Shown here: positions 17,374 to 25,914 of the stretch, piece after piece | Layout: the number at the start of each line of letters is the position of its first letter | How positions within the stretch are numbered: position 1 is the stretch's first letter | Notes under the pieces: model-generated | Database searches by the model: none | Told to the model about the DNA's origin: nothing | Seen by the model: only the letters and a program-made list of their open reading frames with translations | NCBI GenBank assembly: GCA_016871615.1 | Contig: VHCX01000001.1 | Span: 1 to 64,000, forward strand | Direction of reading: 5' to 3' | Length of the DNA stretch: 64,000 nucleotides | Origin: Verrucomicrobiota bacterium | GTDB lineage: Bacteria > Verrucomicrobiota > Verrucomicrobiia > Limisphaerales > UBA9464 | Made by a program: the position numbers and the translations under genes

Positions 17374-19052
17374 GGCCGGATCCTCCGCAGGGAAAAGAAC
17401 GGGTGCTCGTCCATCCGGTTGGGCCAGACCCCGGCGACCTTGCGGGGATCGGCGGCGTAGAGCCCGACATGGCTGTAGAGCCCGGTCACCGGCACGGCCT
17501 GCTCGACCAGCAGCGTCTCGGCCTCGCGAAGGATCCCGGCCCTTCGCCCCGGGTCGCCCTCGGAGGCGGCCGCCCGAAGAAGCCCATCGTACCGGGGATC
17601 CTTCCAGCCGGTGCGGTTGTTGCCGCTGTCGGAGAGGAAGCAGTCGAGGAAGGTCATCGGGTCGTCGTAGTCGCCGATCCACGACCCCCGGATGAGGTCG
17701 TAGTTCAGGGCCGACATCTCGGCGAGGTAGGTCTTCCACTCCAGCGGGCGCAACTCCACGCGGAGTCCCAGATGCTCCCGGAGCATGGCCTGGATCTCCA
17801 CGCCGGTCTGCTCGTAGAGCCGCGAGCCGACGTTGAAGGCGTACTCCACCTGCGGGAATCCGCGCCCCCCGGGGTAGCCCGCCTCGGCCAGCAGGCGGCG
17901 TGCGGCCGACGGATCGAAGGACAGGCCGGAGGGGGGCTGGTATCCGCCGGTGCCGGCCGGGGTGATCGCCGCGCTCGGCCGCTCGCCCATCCGCGTGATG
18001 CGGGTGGTGATGCGGGTCCGGTCGATGGCCTGCGCCACGGCGCGACGGACCCGCGCATCCTGGAACGGCCGGCGCGTGGTGTTGAAGCGGAGGAAGTCCT
18101 GGCCGAGATAATCGAAGCGGTGGAAATCGGGCCGGCGGGCCAGCTCCGGCCCCAGTTCGCCGGGGATGATCTTGCGGTCGGAGATCAGGTCCACCTCGCC
18201 GCTGAGGAACAGGTTGAGCGCCGTGGACGGGTTGTCCCCGCTGAGGATGTCGATTCGCCCGGCGGAGACCCGGCCCGAGTCCCAATACCTCGGGTTGCGC
18301 TGGAGCCGGAAGCGATCGTTCACCCGCCAGCCCAGCAGTTGGTAGGGCCCGCTGCAGGGCAAGGGATCGGCCCGGATCCACTGGTCACCCCAGCGTTCCA
18401 CGGCGCGCCGGGGGATGGGGAAGAAGACCCGCGAGGCGGCCAGTTCCAGGAAGTAGGGCGTCGGGTTCTCCAGATGCACGCGGACCGTCCGCGCATCCAC
18501 GGCCTCGGCCCCGAGCAGGGACGGATCCCGAAGCTCCCCGTTGACCAGGGCCCGGCCATGGCGCACGCAGAAGAACTGGCTGGCGTAGTCGGCCGCCGTC
18601 GCCGGCGTGACGGCCCGCCGCCACGACCAGACCACCTCGCTGGCCTCGATGGGCTCCCCGGTGGACCAGCAGGCCTCGGGACGGAGGAAGAAGGTGTAGG
18701 TCCGCCCATCCTTCGAGATCTCCCAATGCGAGGCCAGACCGGGCATGGCCAGGCCATTGGTGGGATTGAAGCGGGTCAGGCCCTCGAAGAGCGCCGAGGC
18801 GATGCGACCGTCGGCCTGCCCGGTGAGGATCTGCGGGTCGATGGTCTCCGGCTCGGGGCCGTTGTGGATGACCAGATCGGCCCGATCGGCGGGGCCGCAC
18901 CCCACCAGCACCCCGAGGGCGACCGCCGTCCCAAGCAGGCCGAGGATGTCACGAAACCCGAGGAAAACCGCCCGCCCCGCCCCGCCCGGTCGGCAACAAA
19001 AAGCCCCCGTCGTCCGGACGGGGGCGTTTCGTTGACCGGCGGCGGGGATCAC
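17370..19052 (-). CDS. oppA: Peptide-binding lipoprotein, OppA type; start uncertain
   Basis: Solute-binding protein (SBP_bac_5) for the adjacent OppBC importer. The mature part begins after a lipobox-like LVGC, is about 510 residues long, and includes PETIDPQILTGQADG near its start. It should be a periplasmic lipoprotein. No ATG, GTG or TTG lies in frame just before the hydrophobic signal segment. The nearest usable upstream codon is a GTG overlapping the secG stop (GTGA), used here. That start gives an unusually long ~50-residue leader and puts a terminator-like hairpin inside the coding sequence. A non-canonical start or a local frameshift are alternatives. The 3' end overlaps oppB by ATGA. 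Confidence 0.85.
   Translation of the reverse strand: MIPAAGQRNAPVRTTGAFCCRPGGAGRAVFLGFRDILGLLGTAVALGVLVGCGPADRADLVIHNGPEPETIDPQILTGQADGRIASALFEGLTRFNPTNGLAMPGLASHWEISKDGRTYTFFLRPEACWSTGEPIEASEVVWSWRRAVTPATAADYASQFFCVRHGRALVNGELRDPSLLGAEAVDARTVRVHLENPTPYFLELAASRVFFPIPRRAVERWGDQWIRADPLPCSGPYQLLGWRVNDRFRLQRNPRYWDSGRVSAGRIDILSGDNPSTALNLFLSGEVDLISDRKIIPGELGPELARRPDFHRFDYLGQDFLRFNTTRRPFQDARVRRAVAQAIDRTRITTRITRMGERPSAAITPAGTGGYQPPSGLSFDPSAARRLLAEAGYPGGRGFPQVEYAFNVGSRLYEQTGVEIQAMLREHLGLRVELRPLEWKTYLAEMSALNYDLIRGSWIGDYDDPMTFLDCFLSDSGNNRTGWKDPRYDGLLRAAASEGDPGRRAGILREAETLLVEQAVPVTGLYSHVGLYAADPRKVAGVWPNRMDEHPFFSLRRIRP
18998..19025 (-). terminator. Rho-independent terminator after secG
   Basis: On the minus strand the sequence GCCCCCGTC, a 5-base loop and GACGGGGGC form a perfect 9-bp stem followed directly by TTTTT. 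It starts 24 bp past the secG stop and is the clearest intrinsic terminator in the window. It would separate tpiA-secG from the opp genes unless read through. Confidence 0.85.
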
Positions 19053-19456
19053 TTCGCGGGGGCCGGAGCCGCAGGCGTCTGCGCCGCCGGAGCCGGAGCC
19101 GGAGCCGGGGCGTTGGTGGCGATGATCAGGCCCGAGGTCATCGCATTCGGGACCGCACCGGGCTCGGTGCGGCTGACCGCCTCGCGGACCGCCTTCGCCG
19201 CGGAACCGGAGCTGTTCTTGAGGTTGCCCAACCAGGCAAGGATGACGCACAGGGCCAGGAAGATGCCGCCGGTCCACTTGGTGATGCTGGTCAGCGCGCT
19301 GCCGGCGCCGGCGCCCAGCAGGGTGTCGACCGCGCCGGAACCGAAGGCCATGCCCATGCCGGCCTCCTTCTTGGGCAGCTGGATGAGGACCAGCAGGCCC
19401 AGAAGCAGACAGACCAGGACGAGGACGAAACTCAGGAGACCAATCAGGATGCCCAT
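19049..19456 (-). CDS. secG: Preprotein translocase subunit SecG
   Basis: A 135-residue inner-membrane protein of the SecYEG channel. It has two hydrophobic segments (about residues 4-26 and 58-78) separated by the family's LPKKEAGMGMAFGSG loop. The C-terminal ~35 residues are an alanine/proline-rich tail (repeated PA), longer than in typical SecG and probably disordered. It follows tpiA by 95 bp on the same strand, the common tpiA-secG order. A strong terminator stands just after the stop. Confidence 0.92.
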   Translation of the reverse strand: MGILIGLLSFVLVLVCLLLGLLVLIQLPKKEAGMGMAFGSGAVDTLLGAGAGSALTSITKWTGGIFLALCVILAWLGNLKNSSGSAAKAVREAVSRTEPGAVPNAMTSGLIIATNAPAPAPAPAAQTPAAPAPAK

Positions 19457-19495
19457 GTTGTGTGAGGTTTTGAAGGACGGTGGAAGGTGTCGGAG

Positions 19496-19523
19496 CGGCG
19501 GGGTTTGGAACGGCGGGGTTTGG
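19496..19523. repeat. Short direct repeat, 13-bp unit
   Basis: Two perfect copies of cggcggggtttgg are separated by two bases in the tpiA-secG spacer. No role is apparent. Confidence 0.7.
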
Positions 19524-19551
19524 GGAACAGAGGCAAGCCCCTGCCCAAGGC

Positions 19552-20316
19552 TCAGATTGCGTTCTTGATGATCTCGACGAAATTCTTGGATTCGAGCGAG
19601 GCGCCGCCGACCAGCGCGCCATCGATGTCGGGTTGCTGGAGCAGCTCGCGGGCATTGGAGCCCTTCACGCTGCCGCCGTACTGGATGCGGACGCGGCGGG
19701 CGACGGCCTCGCCCTGCAAGGAGACCAGCACCTTGCGGATGAACGCATGCACCTCCTGGGCCTGGGCGCTGGTGGCCGTCTTGCCGGTGCCGATGGCCCA
19801 GACGGGCTCATAGGCGAGCACCGTGGACTCGACCTGCTCGGCGCTGAGACCGGACAGGCTGCCACGGACCTGCCCCTCGACCACCTTCTCGGTGATGCCG
19901 GCCTCGCGCTCAGCGAGGGTCTCGCCGACGCAGACGATGGGGATCAGGTTGTTCGCGTGGGCGTTGGCCGCCTTCTTGGCGACCAGGGCGTCCGACTCCT
20001 TCTGGAACTGGCGGCGCTCGCTGTGCCCGAGGATCACATAGCGCACCGAGAGTTCGCGGAGCATGCCCGGGGCGATCTCGCCGGTGAAGGCGCCGTAGCC
20101 CGAGTCGCTGAGGTTCTGGGCGCCGAGACGGAGGTTCGAGCCCAGGACCAGCTTGGAGACATCGGAGAGGGCCGTGAAGGCGGGGCAGACCACCACGTCG
20201 ACCTCCTTCACGGGGGCCAACTCCCGGATCAGGTCGGCGACCAGTGCCACCGCCTCGGAGTTGGTCTTGTTGCTCTTCCAATTGCCGGCAACGATCAATT
20301 TCCGCTCTTTGTCCAT
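19552..20316 (-). CDS. tpiA: Triose-phosphate isomerase
   Basis: Interconverts dihydroxyacetone phosphate and glyceraldehyde-3-phosphate in glycolysis and gluconeogenesis. The 254-residue TIM barrel has all active-site residues: GNWK (K14), the electrophile H98 in ILGHSERR, the base E170 in AYEPVWAIGTGK, and the phosphate-binding YGGSVKG and VGGASL loops. The ATG (MDKERKLIV) is preferred over an in-frame TTG five codons upstream because the extra residues are not family-like. It is likely co-transcribed with secG. The 108-bp region before it separates it from the stop of the PilT-like gene. Confidence 0.96.
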   Translation of the reverse strand: MDKERKLIVAGNWKSNKTNSEAVALVADLIRELAPVKEVDVVVCPAFTALSDVSKLVLGSNLRLGAQNLSDSGYGAFTGEIAPGMLRELSVRYVILGHSERRQFQKESDALVAKKAANAHANNLIPIVCVGETLAEREAGITEKVVEGQVRGSLSGLSAEQVESTVLAYEPVWAIGTGKTATSAQAQEVHAFIRKVLVSLQGEAVARRVRIQYGGSVKGSNARELLQQPDIDGALVGGASLESKNFVEIIKNAI

Positions 20317-20424
20317 GCGAATACGAACCAAAATACTACCGGACGGGGCGTTCGCGTAAAGGGGGAAAAGACTACCTCCGCCGGCTCATTCAGGACCCAC
20401 ACCACCCACTCCAGCCAGGCCTGG

Positions 20425-21507
20425 TCAATCCGCGTTGGGTTTGAAGCGGTCGGTGTTCCTCGCCCGCGAGATGGCCGCATCGTAGGTGATGTGGCACTTC
20501 GAGTAGAGGTCGTAGAGGCAGTTGTCCATGAGGACCGATCCGTCGCGCGCCCCCAGCTGCATGATGGTATAGAGCTGGTGCAAATCGTTCTCACGGATCA
20601 CGGCCCGGGCGGCCGGGGTCACCATGAGGAGCTCGTAGGCCAGGACCCGCCGGGTGCGGTCCACGCACGGCAGGAGTTCCTGCGAGATCACCCCCTGAAG
20701 CGAATTGGCCAATTGCAACACCACCTGTTTCTGGGCGCTGCCCTCGAAAATACCCACCACCCGCTCGAGCGCGTGCATGGCGCTCGGCGCATGGAGGGTG
20801 GCCAACACCAGGTGACCCGTCTCGGCGGCGGTCAGGGCCGTCTGGATCGTCTCATGGTCGCGCATCTCCCCGATGCAAATGACATCGGGATCCTGCCGCA
20901 GGGCGTGGATGAGCGCATGGTTGAAGGAACGGACATCGGTCAGCACCTCCTGTTGGACCACGATGGCCCGACGATTCTCATGCACCCGCTCGATGGGGTC
21001 CTCGATGGTCAGGATCTTGCACCGGCGCTCCCCGTTGATGAGGTCGATCATGTAGTTCATGGTCGTGCTCTTTCCGGCTCCGGTGGGACCGGTGATGAGG
21101 ACCAGCCCGTTGGTCTTGCGGGCCAACTCGTCGATGCGAGGGGGCAGGCCGAGTTCCTCGCGGGTCGGGAAGTGTTTGCCGCAGAATCGGCAACTCAGCT
21201 CGGTGACCCCGTTGCGCCGGTAGAACGTGACCCGGATCCGGCCTGCGACCGGGTGCCGAACGGAGATGCAGAGTTCCCAGCGGCGATCCAACGTCTCGCG
21301 CTGAAGGTCGGTCAGGAGCGATTGCGCCATGGCCTCGCATTCCTCAGGCCCCAGGGCATCCTCGTCGGCCAGGAGGATCTCGCCCGTCACTCGGAAGGCC
21401 GGTGGGACTCCGACGACGACGTGCAGATCGGAAGCAGCGAGCGAGACGGCGTCGATGAGCAGGCGGTCCATCCGTGGATGGATGAATTCGGCGATGGAAG
21501 GGTTCAT
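20425..21507 (-). CDS. PilT-type secretion/retraction ATPase
   Basis: A 360-residue hexameric ATPase of the type II/IV secretion family, closest in layout to PilT. Present are Walker A (GPTGAGKST, residues 140-148), the Asp box EDPIE, Walker B DVICIGEMRD (208-217) and the His box GHLVLATLHA (231-240). The linker before the core contains CRFC (C106, C109), a CxxC pair I do not expect in ordinary PilT. Its start overlaps the upstream TPR gene by ATGA, and it closes the ten-gene Ycf46 cluster. No pilin or pilus assembly gene is near, so it may drive something other than classical twitching. Confidence 0.88.
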   Translation of the reverse strand: MNPSIAEFIHPRMDRLLIDAVSLAASDLHVVVGVPPAFRVTGEILLADEDALGPEECEAMAQSLLTDLQRETLDRRWELCISVRHPVAGRIRVTFYRRNGVTELSCRFCGKHFPTREELGLPPRIDELARKTNGLVLITGPTGAGKSTTMNYMIDLINGERRCKILTIEDPIERVHENRRAIVVQQEVLTDVRSFNHALIHALRQDPDVICIGEMRDHETIQTALTAAETGHLVLATLHAPSAMHALERVVGIFEGSAQKQVVLQLANSLQGVISQELLPCVDRTRRVLAYELLMVTPAARAVIRENDLHQLYTIMQLGARDGSVLMDNCLYDLYSKCHITYDAAISRARNTDRFKPNAD

Positions 21508-22280
21508 GCGCTGAAAACTCGACGAACGAGGCCGGTGCACCTCTCCCAGACGCCGGGTCGATCGGAGCGGCTCAGGCCCTCGCGGGCCGCCAGCGAATCC
21601 GGCTGGATTTGCCAAGCCTGGGTGAACGACAGGCGGGCTTCTTCGTGGAACCCCAGCGCCAATTGGCATTCGCCGGCCAGCAGCCACGGCGAGATTTCGC
21701 CCGGAGCCAAGCTGCAGGCCTCACGGGCCGAGTGGAGGGCCTTGGCGAACTGACCATGCACGTGGCGGATCCGGCCGGCCAGCCAGGGACAGGTCCAGTC
21801 CGAGGAGCGGACGCTGCGGGCCCGCTCGAAGCAGTGATCGGCCTGCGTCTCCCGCCTCGACAAGAACACATCGCCGCGGGCCAGCCACACGTAGGCCGAA
21901 TCGCCCCGCTCCTCGAGACTGGCATCGGAGAAGGCCAGCGCGTTGTCGCGGTCTCCCAACCGGCCCAGAGCCACCGCCTTCGAGGCCAACAGGTCGGGAG
22001 CCTGCGGGAATCGCTCCAGGGCCTTGTCGGCCCACAAGCGGGCCTCGCGGAATTCACCCAACTCGATCAACGAGCGGACTTGCCCCGCCCAGGCCGGGAC
22101 GCTGGCCGGGTTGTGTTCGAGCACCCGGGCGAAGAGCCGCAACGCCAGTTCGAAGTCGCCCAGCTGGAACGCGCGCTCGGCCTCCGACGACCAATGCGAC
22201 TCGCCCGCCGCCGTCCGGAGGGACTGCTGCCCCGACGGCTCGGGTCCCGTTTCGAATTCCAGTTTTCCAAAGCGGCTCAT
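21504..22280 (-). CDS. Tetratricopeptide-repeat protein
   Basis: A 258-residue soluble protein without signal peptide. After ~30 variable residues it consists of about six TPR-like helix pairs (for example AERAFQLGDFELALRLFARV and the LAPGEISPWLLAGECQLALG segment), so it is probably an adaptor. It overlaps the S26-like gene upstream and the PilT-type ATPase downstream by ATGA at both ends. That suggests the three are made together, perhaps as a membrane complex. The function is unknown. Confidence 0.8.
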   Translation of the reverse strand: MSRFGKLEFETGPEPSGQQSLRTAAGESHWSSEAERAFQLGDFELALRLFARVLEHNPASVPAWAGQVRSLIELGEFREARLWADKALERFPQAPDLLASKAVALGRLGDRDNALAFSDASLEERGDSAYVWLARGDVFLSRRETQADHCFERARSVRSSDWTCPWLAGRIRHVHGQFAKALHSAREACSLAPGEISPWLLAGECQLALGFHEEARLSFTQAWQIQPDSLAAREGLSRSDRPGVWERCTGLVRRVFSA

Positions 22281-23239
22281 GGCTCGGTGCTCGGTGTGTT
22301 GAAGAACCATCGGCCATAGGCCCGGCCCAGAAAATCGGAATGTCGCACCGCCGACATGCGCAGGAAGGCCTCTGCGAAGGAATCGTCGGCAAGGCGGCGA
22401 ACCCCACCCATCATGACCCCTTCCCGGGGCGCTCGGACGGTGGGCCAGACGAACCACTGCTCGGGTTCCACCACCTGCTCGCCTTCCATCGGCATTCCGG
22501 GCAGGCGTGGCAAATCCCGGCCATTCACTCGCACCGCCTTCGGCGTGAAGGCGATGCGATCGCCCGGCAGCCCGAACACCCGGCCAAAGATCGGCCCCGG
22601 CGCGAAGACTCTCGGATAATCGCCCGGCGGCTGGATGCGGAATCCCTCCTGATGGAAGGCGATGGAATCTCCGCGCTGCACCTCAGCGGCCTGAATCCGG
22701 GGGTTGATCACCACGGTGCGATCCTCGGTGGTGATCCGCAAGGGATTGGCCACGTGACGCCGGAATTGATCGAAGGCCGGCAGGTAGACCAGCGAGTAAT
22801 AAATCGCCCAGCACACCAGCGGCAGCAAGATCCGTTCAGCGAGGCCGGCCGGGTGCCCCTGGTTCGCTTCACGCTGCCGGAGCATCAGGAAGGCCAGTCC
22901 GCTCGAATGGCAAGAAGCCATGCCTCCCATGAACCACCCCATGGTCGGGTGGCACAGCAAGATCAACGTGGCCGCGGCGCACAACCACCAACCGGCCAAG
23001 AAGACGCGGCCCAAGGTCCGCTGACCCAACAGCGCATACCCTCGGCCTGGAATGAGAGAGGCCGACAACCACTGGAGACCCGTCAATTCCAGCCAAACCC
23101 CACGACCGAGCGGGCCGCTCAACCACATCCACATCCGCCGGATCGCCAATCCCAGGCGATCCATCGCTTGGCCCAGTCGCGGGGAGACCCACCGACGCCC
23201 GGCGCGCGGCGGATAATAACTGGACGACTCGGAATCCAT
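22277..23239 (-). CDS. Multi-pass membrane protein with catalytically unusual S26 signal-peptidase-like domain
   Basis: A 320-residue protein. The first ~155 residues hold three or four hydrophobic segments. The C-terminal half resembles the S26 signal peptidase fold: RGDSIAF, FGRVFGLPGDRIAF and VRVNGRDLP followed by EQWFVW match the order of LepB conserved boxes. The serine box (SMxPT) is not seen, and the lysine that normally precedes the GLPGD box is replaced by FGR, so peptidase activity is doubtful. A GTG two codons upstream is an alternative start. It overlaps the TPR gene by ATGA and follows DUF2997 after a short gap. Confidence 0.7.
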   Translation of the reverse strand: MDSESSSYYPPRAGRRWVSPRLGQAMDRLGLAIRRMWMWLSGPLGRGVWLELTGLQWLSASLIPGRGYALLGQRTLGRVFLAGWWLCAAATLILLCHPTMGWFMGGMASCHSSGLAFLMLRQREANQGHPAGLAERILLPLVCWAIYYSLVYLPAFDQFRRHVANPLRITTEDRTVVINPRIQAAEVQRGDSIAFHQEGFRIQPPGDYPRVFAPGPIFGRVFGLPGDRIAFTPKAVRVNGRDLPRLPGMPMEGEQVVEPEQWFVWPTVRAPREGVMMGGVRRLADDSFAEAFLRMSAVRHSDFLGRAYGRWFFNTPSTEP

Positions 23240-23260
23240 CCGCACAGGAGGTTCGGTGCG

Positions 23261-23461
23261 TCAGTGCCTCTGCTCGTTGCGCAAGGTCACATCCTCGTCG
23301 GGCTCATAGTACCCGGAGGTGTGCCGCAGTTCCTGGGTCTGTCCGACGACCTGCTCGAAGAAGCGGATGGCCTCCACACAGCCCTTGCCCTGGAACCCCT
23401 CGACATGGATCTCCACCTCTCCGGTGGGTCCGATAGTGATCTCGTATTCGCGCGTTTTCAT
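23261..23461 (-). CDS. DUF2997 family small protein
   Basis: A 66-residue cytosolic protein. Its middle, GFQGKGCVEAIRFFEQVVG, has the DUF2997 pattern, where a short beta segment with alternating charge is followed by a GKGC motif and an amphipathic helix. In other bacteria this family often sits beside DUF1257 and Ycf46-type AAA proteins, as here. The function is unknown; the conserved cysteine in GKGC could be modified or bind a cofactor. It lies 16 bp after the DUF1257-like gene and is surely co-transcribed. Confidence 0.85.
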   Translation of the reverse strand: MKTREYEITIGPTGEVEIHVEGFQGKGCVEAIRFFEQVVGQTQELRHTSGYYEPDEDVTLRNEQRH

Positions 23462-23477
23462 GGATGCGTTGGTGGAG

Positions 23478-23951
23478 TCAATTCTGCCAATGACGAACCC
23501 GAAGGCGGATCGACTGGTTCTCGTCCACGGTCTCCTCGACCAGATCCATCCCCTTGCCCGCCATCTCGGACTTGAGCTTGGCGAGCACATAATGCTGCAC
23601 CGTCCGTCCGGCGACCTCATCGCCGATGGCGCGGAGCTGCTCGGCGGAAAGCCCCTCGCCCGTGACGCACACCGAATCGCGTCCCCGGGCATCGCGGCTG
23701 AATTCCACCTGCACGCCGTCCCGGATCAGGCGGATCCGCTGATCCCGCCCAAGGGTGCCTGTCACGGCCGAGCAGTTCGGAACGTCGAGGGTCACGGTGT
23801 TCGAAGCCGGGCGCAGATCTTGCGACACGCCCTCTTGGGCGGATTCACGGGCCACGGAGAACCCGATCGAAACCGCGGCCGAGGCGACGGCGGCACTGAT
23901 GGCGGGCCAGGAACTCACGACGATGGGGGCGATGATGGCGACGGCACTCAT
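23478..23951 (-). CDS. DUF1257 (Ycf35-like) protein
   Basis: A 157-residue protein. The C-terminal ~50 residues (QHYVLAKLKSEMAGKGMDLV followed by a short acidic strand and RLRVRHW) match the end of DUF1257/Ycf35 proteins. The middle (GRDQRIRLIRDGVQVEFSRDARG) fits the same family. The N-terminal ~35 residues are hydrophobic and alanine/serine-rich, unlike typical Ycf35, and could be a membrane segment. Neighbouring AAA ATPase and DUF2997 genes support the assignment, since this trio is recurrent. The molecular role is unknown. Confidence 0.72.
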   Translation of the reverse strand: MSAVAIIAPIVVSSWPAISAAVASAAVSIGFSVARESAQEGVSQDLRPASNTVTLDVPNCSAVTGTLGRDQRIRLIRDGVQVEFSRDARGRDSVCVTGEGLSAEQLRAIGDEVAGRTVQHYVLAKLKSEMAGKGMDLVEETVDENQSIRLRVRHWQN

Positions 23952-24011
23952 GGGATGAACCTGTGGAACGGCGTTGTGGGGTTGGACCGGGCTGGCGGGA
24001 AACCGTCACGC

Positions 24012-24035
24012 GGAATCCGGCGAGGAATCCGGCGA
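24012..24035. repeat. Short tandem repeat, 12-bp unit
   Basis: Two perfect adjacent copies of ggaatccggcga lie in the 92-bp spacer between the AAA ATPase and DUF1257-like genes, the widest gap in the cluster. It may be replication slippage; no regulatory role is visible. Confidence 0.7.
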
Positions 24036-24043
24036 GGGCGATT

Positions 24044-25609
24044 TCAGAACTCGACCTTGCGGGGCAGGTGTTCGCCCAGAGCGGCATGGCGCGGGGTGCT
24101 GGCGTTGCGCGCCCGTCCCTCGGACCAACTGCGAAGCCGGTTGATTTGCTCATCCATGGTCCGCGCCAGCGGCACGGTCTGGCGGATGGCCTGGAGGACA
24201 TGCTCGGTGGTGAGGTCCACCCCGTCGTAGAACGCCTCGTACAGGGCGCTGTTGATGGCCTCCTCGATCTCGGCGCCGCTGAAGTCGGCCGAGGCCGCCG
24301 CCAGGCGCGGCAGGTCGAAATTCTCCGGGAACCGCCCCCGTCGACCGATGTGCACCCGAAAGATGTCGGCACGCTCGGATTCGGCCGGCAAGTCGACGAA
24401 GAAGATCTCGTCGAGGCGGCCTTTGCGGAGCAGTTCGGCCGGCAGGTGCGAGATGTCGTTGGCCGTGGCGACCACGAACACCGGCGCGTTCTTCTCGCTC
24501 AGCCAGGTCAGGAAGGTCCCGAACACGCGGGCGGCCGTGCCGCCGTCGCTCGAGCCACTTCCCTGGGATCCAGAGAAGGCCTTGTCGATCTCGTCGACCC
24601 ACAAGATGGCTGGAGCGACCGACTCGGCGACCGCAATGGCGCGGCGCACGTTCTCTTCGGACGAGCCCACGAGGCTGCCGAACATCCGGCCCATGTCGAA
24701 GCGCAGCAGCGGCAGTTGCCACTGGCTGGAGATGGCCTTGGCGCAGAGACTCTTGCCGCACCCCTGCACTCCCAGCAGCAGCACCCCCTTGGGGAAGGGC
24801 AGCCCGAAGATCCGTGCCTCGGGCGAAAAGGCCGACGACCGCTTGGTGAGCCAATCCTTGAGGGTCGTCAAGCCGCCCACGTTCCCGAAGTTCTCGGTGG
24901 TGGCGTAGTACTCCAAAAGACCGCTCTTGCGGATGATTTGCTGCTTCTCGGCGAAGACCTGGTTGACGTCGTCACTGCTGAGACGGGCGTCCTTGACGAT
25001 GATCTTGGCGAACACGTTCTCGGCCTCACCGAGGGTCAGCCCCAGGGCGGCCTGCAGCAACCGGTCCCGGCCGGCGGCGTCGAGGTCGATCACCACCTCC
25101 TTGATGGCCCGAACGTCCTGCAGGATGCGGTCGAGCAGCGCTCCCAGGTCGTCCTTGGTGGGCAGCGGAAAGCTCAGGACGGTGAGTTCCTTGTCGAGTT
25201 CGGCCGGGATCTCCAGCAACGGCGAGACCAGGATCACCGTCTTGAAGCTGTTCTTCAGGTGCAGGGCGATGTCCTTGAGCTTGCGGATGACCGCGAAGTT
25301 GGATTTCACCAGGAACGGATGGAAATCCTTGAAGAGGAAGATCGCCGGCTCGACCTGCTCCAGGACCTGGTCGAGCGCCGCGAGCGGGTCCTTGGTGGCA
25401 CCGGAGCGGCCCTTCTGGCTCTGGATGTTGGCCCCGGCCGCCACGATGCCCGTCGAGTAGGACCACTCGAAGGCCTTCTTGCCCCGGCGGGCGGCGATGT
25501 CCAGCACCAGCGGCAGCACCCGTAACTCTTCACTGGTCTGGATGTAGATCAGCGGATAGCGGGCCCGGACGAGCACCTCGAGTTCAGAGGCGAAGGCGTT
25601 GGGAGTCAT
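24044..25609 (-). CDS. Ycf46-type AAA+ ATPase
   Basis: A 521-residue AAA+ protein with the Ycf46 layout. The N-terminal ~230 residues form a degenerate nucleotide-binding-like domain (begins [12 protein letters not shown] and includes [10 protein letters not shown]). The canonical AAA core follows, with Walker [10 protein letters not shown] (280-288), Walker B ILWVDEID (335-342), and the second region of homology with arginines R395 and R398. A four-helix lid is followed by a C-terminal helix. Ycf46 in cyanobacteria has been linked to carbon uptake, but the family is widespread and its substrate is unknown. Its start overlaps the upstream small gene by ATGA. Confidence 0.92.
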   Translation of the reverse strand: MTPNAFASELEVLVRARYPLIYIQTSEELRVLPLVLDIAARRGKKAFEWSYSTGIVAAGANIQSQKGRSGATKDPLAALDQVLEQVEPAIFLFKDFHPFLVKSNFAVIRKLKDIALHLKNSFKTVILVSPLLEIPAELDKELTVLSFPLPTKDDLGALLDRILQDVRAIKEVVIDLDAAGRDRLLQAALGLTLGEAENVFAKIIVKDARLSSDDVNQVFAEKQQIIRKSGLLEYYATTENFGNVGGLTTLKDWLTKRSSAFSPEARIFGLPFPKGVLLLGVQGCGKSLCAKAISSQWQLPLLRFDMGRMFGSLVGSSEENVRRAIAVAESVAPAILWVDEIDKAFSGSQGSGSSDGGTAARVFGTFLTWLSEKNAPVFVVATANDISHLPAELLRKGRLDEIFFVDLPAESERADIFRVHIGRRGRFPENFDLPRLAAASADFSGAEIEEAINSALYEAFYDGVDLTTEHVLQAIRQTVPLARTMDEQINRLRSWSEGRARNASTPRHAALGEHLPRKVEF

Positions 25610-25914
25610 GGAGAAGGTGTAACACGATGGGTTGTAGGATCCCCGGAATCCAGCGCGGTCCGGAGGAGTGCCGCCAGTTCCGGGGTGAGATGATGGGCGA
25701 GGATGCGACCGTCGGGCAGCAGCATGAGTTCCGAAACCACCTGAACAGGCTCAGGAACGGCCACCGGTTCGTCGGGGGCCGCCTGCGGGGACGCTGGTCC
25801 GTTGGGTCCGGCCGATCGGATTGGATCAGGGGCTTCAAGGGTCGGATTCATTCCGGTCGAGGTCGCTTCGGTTGGGTTGAGGTCGATCAGCACTTGAGGC
25901 CTCCGACAGTTCAT
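25606..25914 (-). CDS. Small conserved-looking protein between radical SAM and AAA genes
   Basis: A 102-residue protein with a proline-rich disordered first half and a compact second half (ELMLLPDGRILAHHLTPELA) that reads like a short folded beta-hairpin/helix module. It overlaps the radical SAM stop (ATGA) and the AAA start (ATGA), which strongly supports real translation and coupling. I do not recognise a named family. It may be an adaptor or substrate of the neighbouring enzymes. Confidence 0.72.
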   Translation of the reverse strand: MNCRRPQVLIDLNPTEATSTGMNPTLEAPDPIRSAGPNGPASPQAAPDEPVAVPEPVQVVSELMLLPDGRILAHHLTPELAALLRTALDSGDPTTHRVTPSP

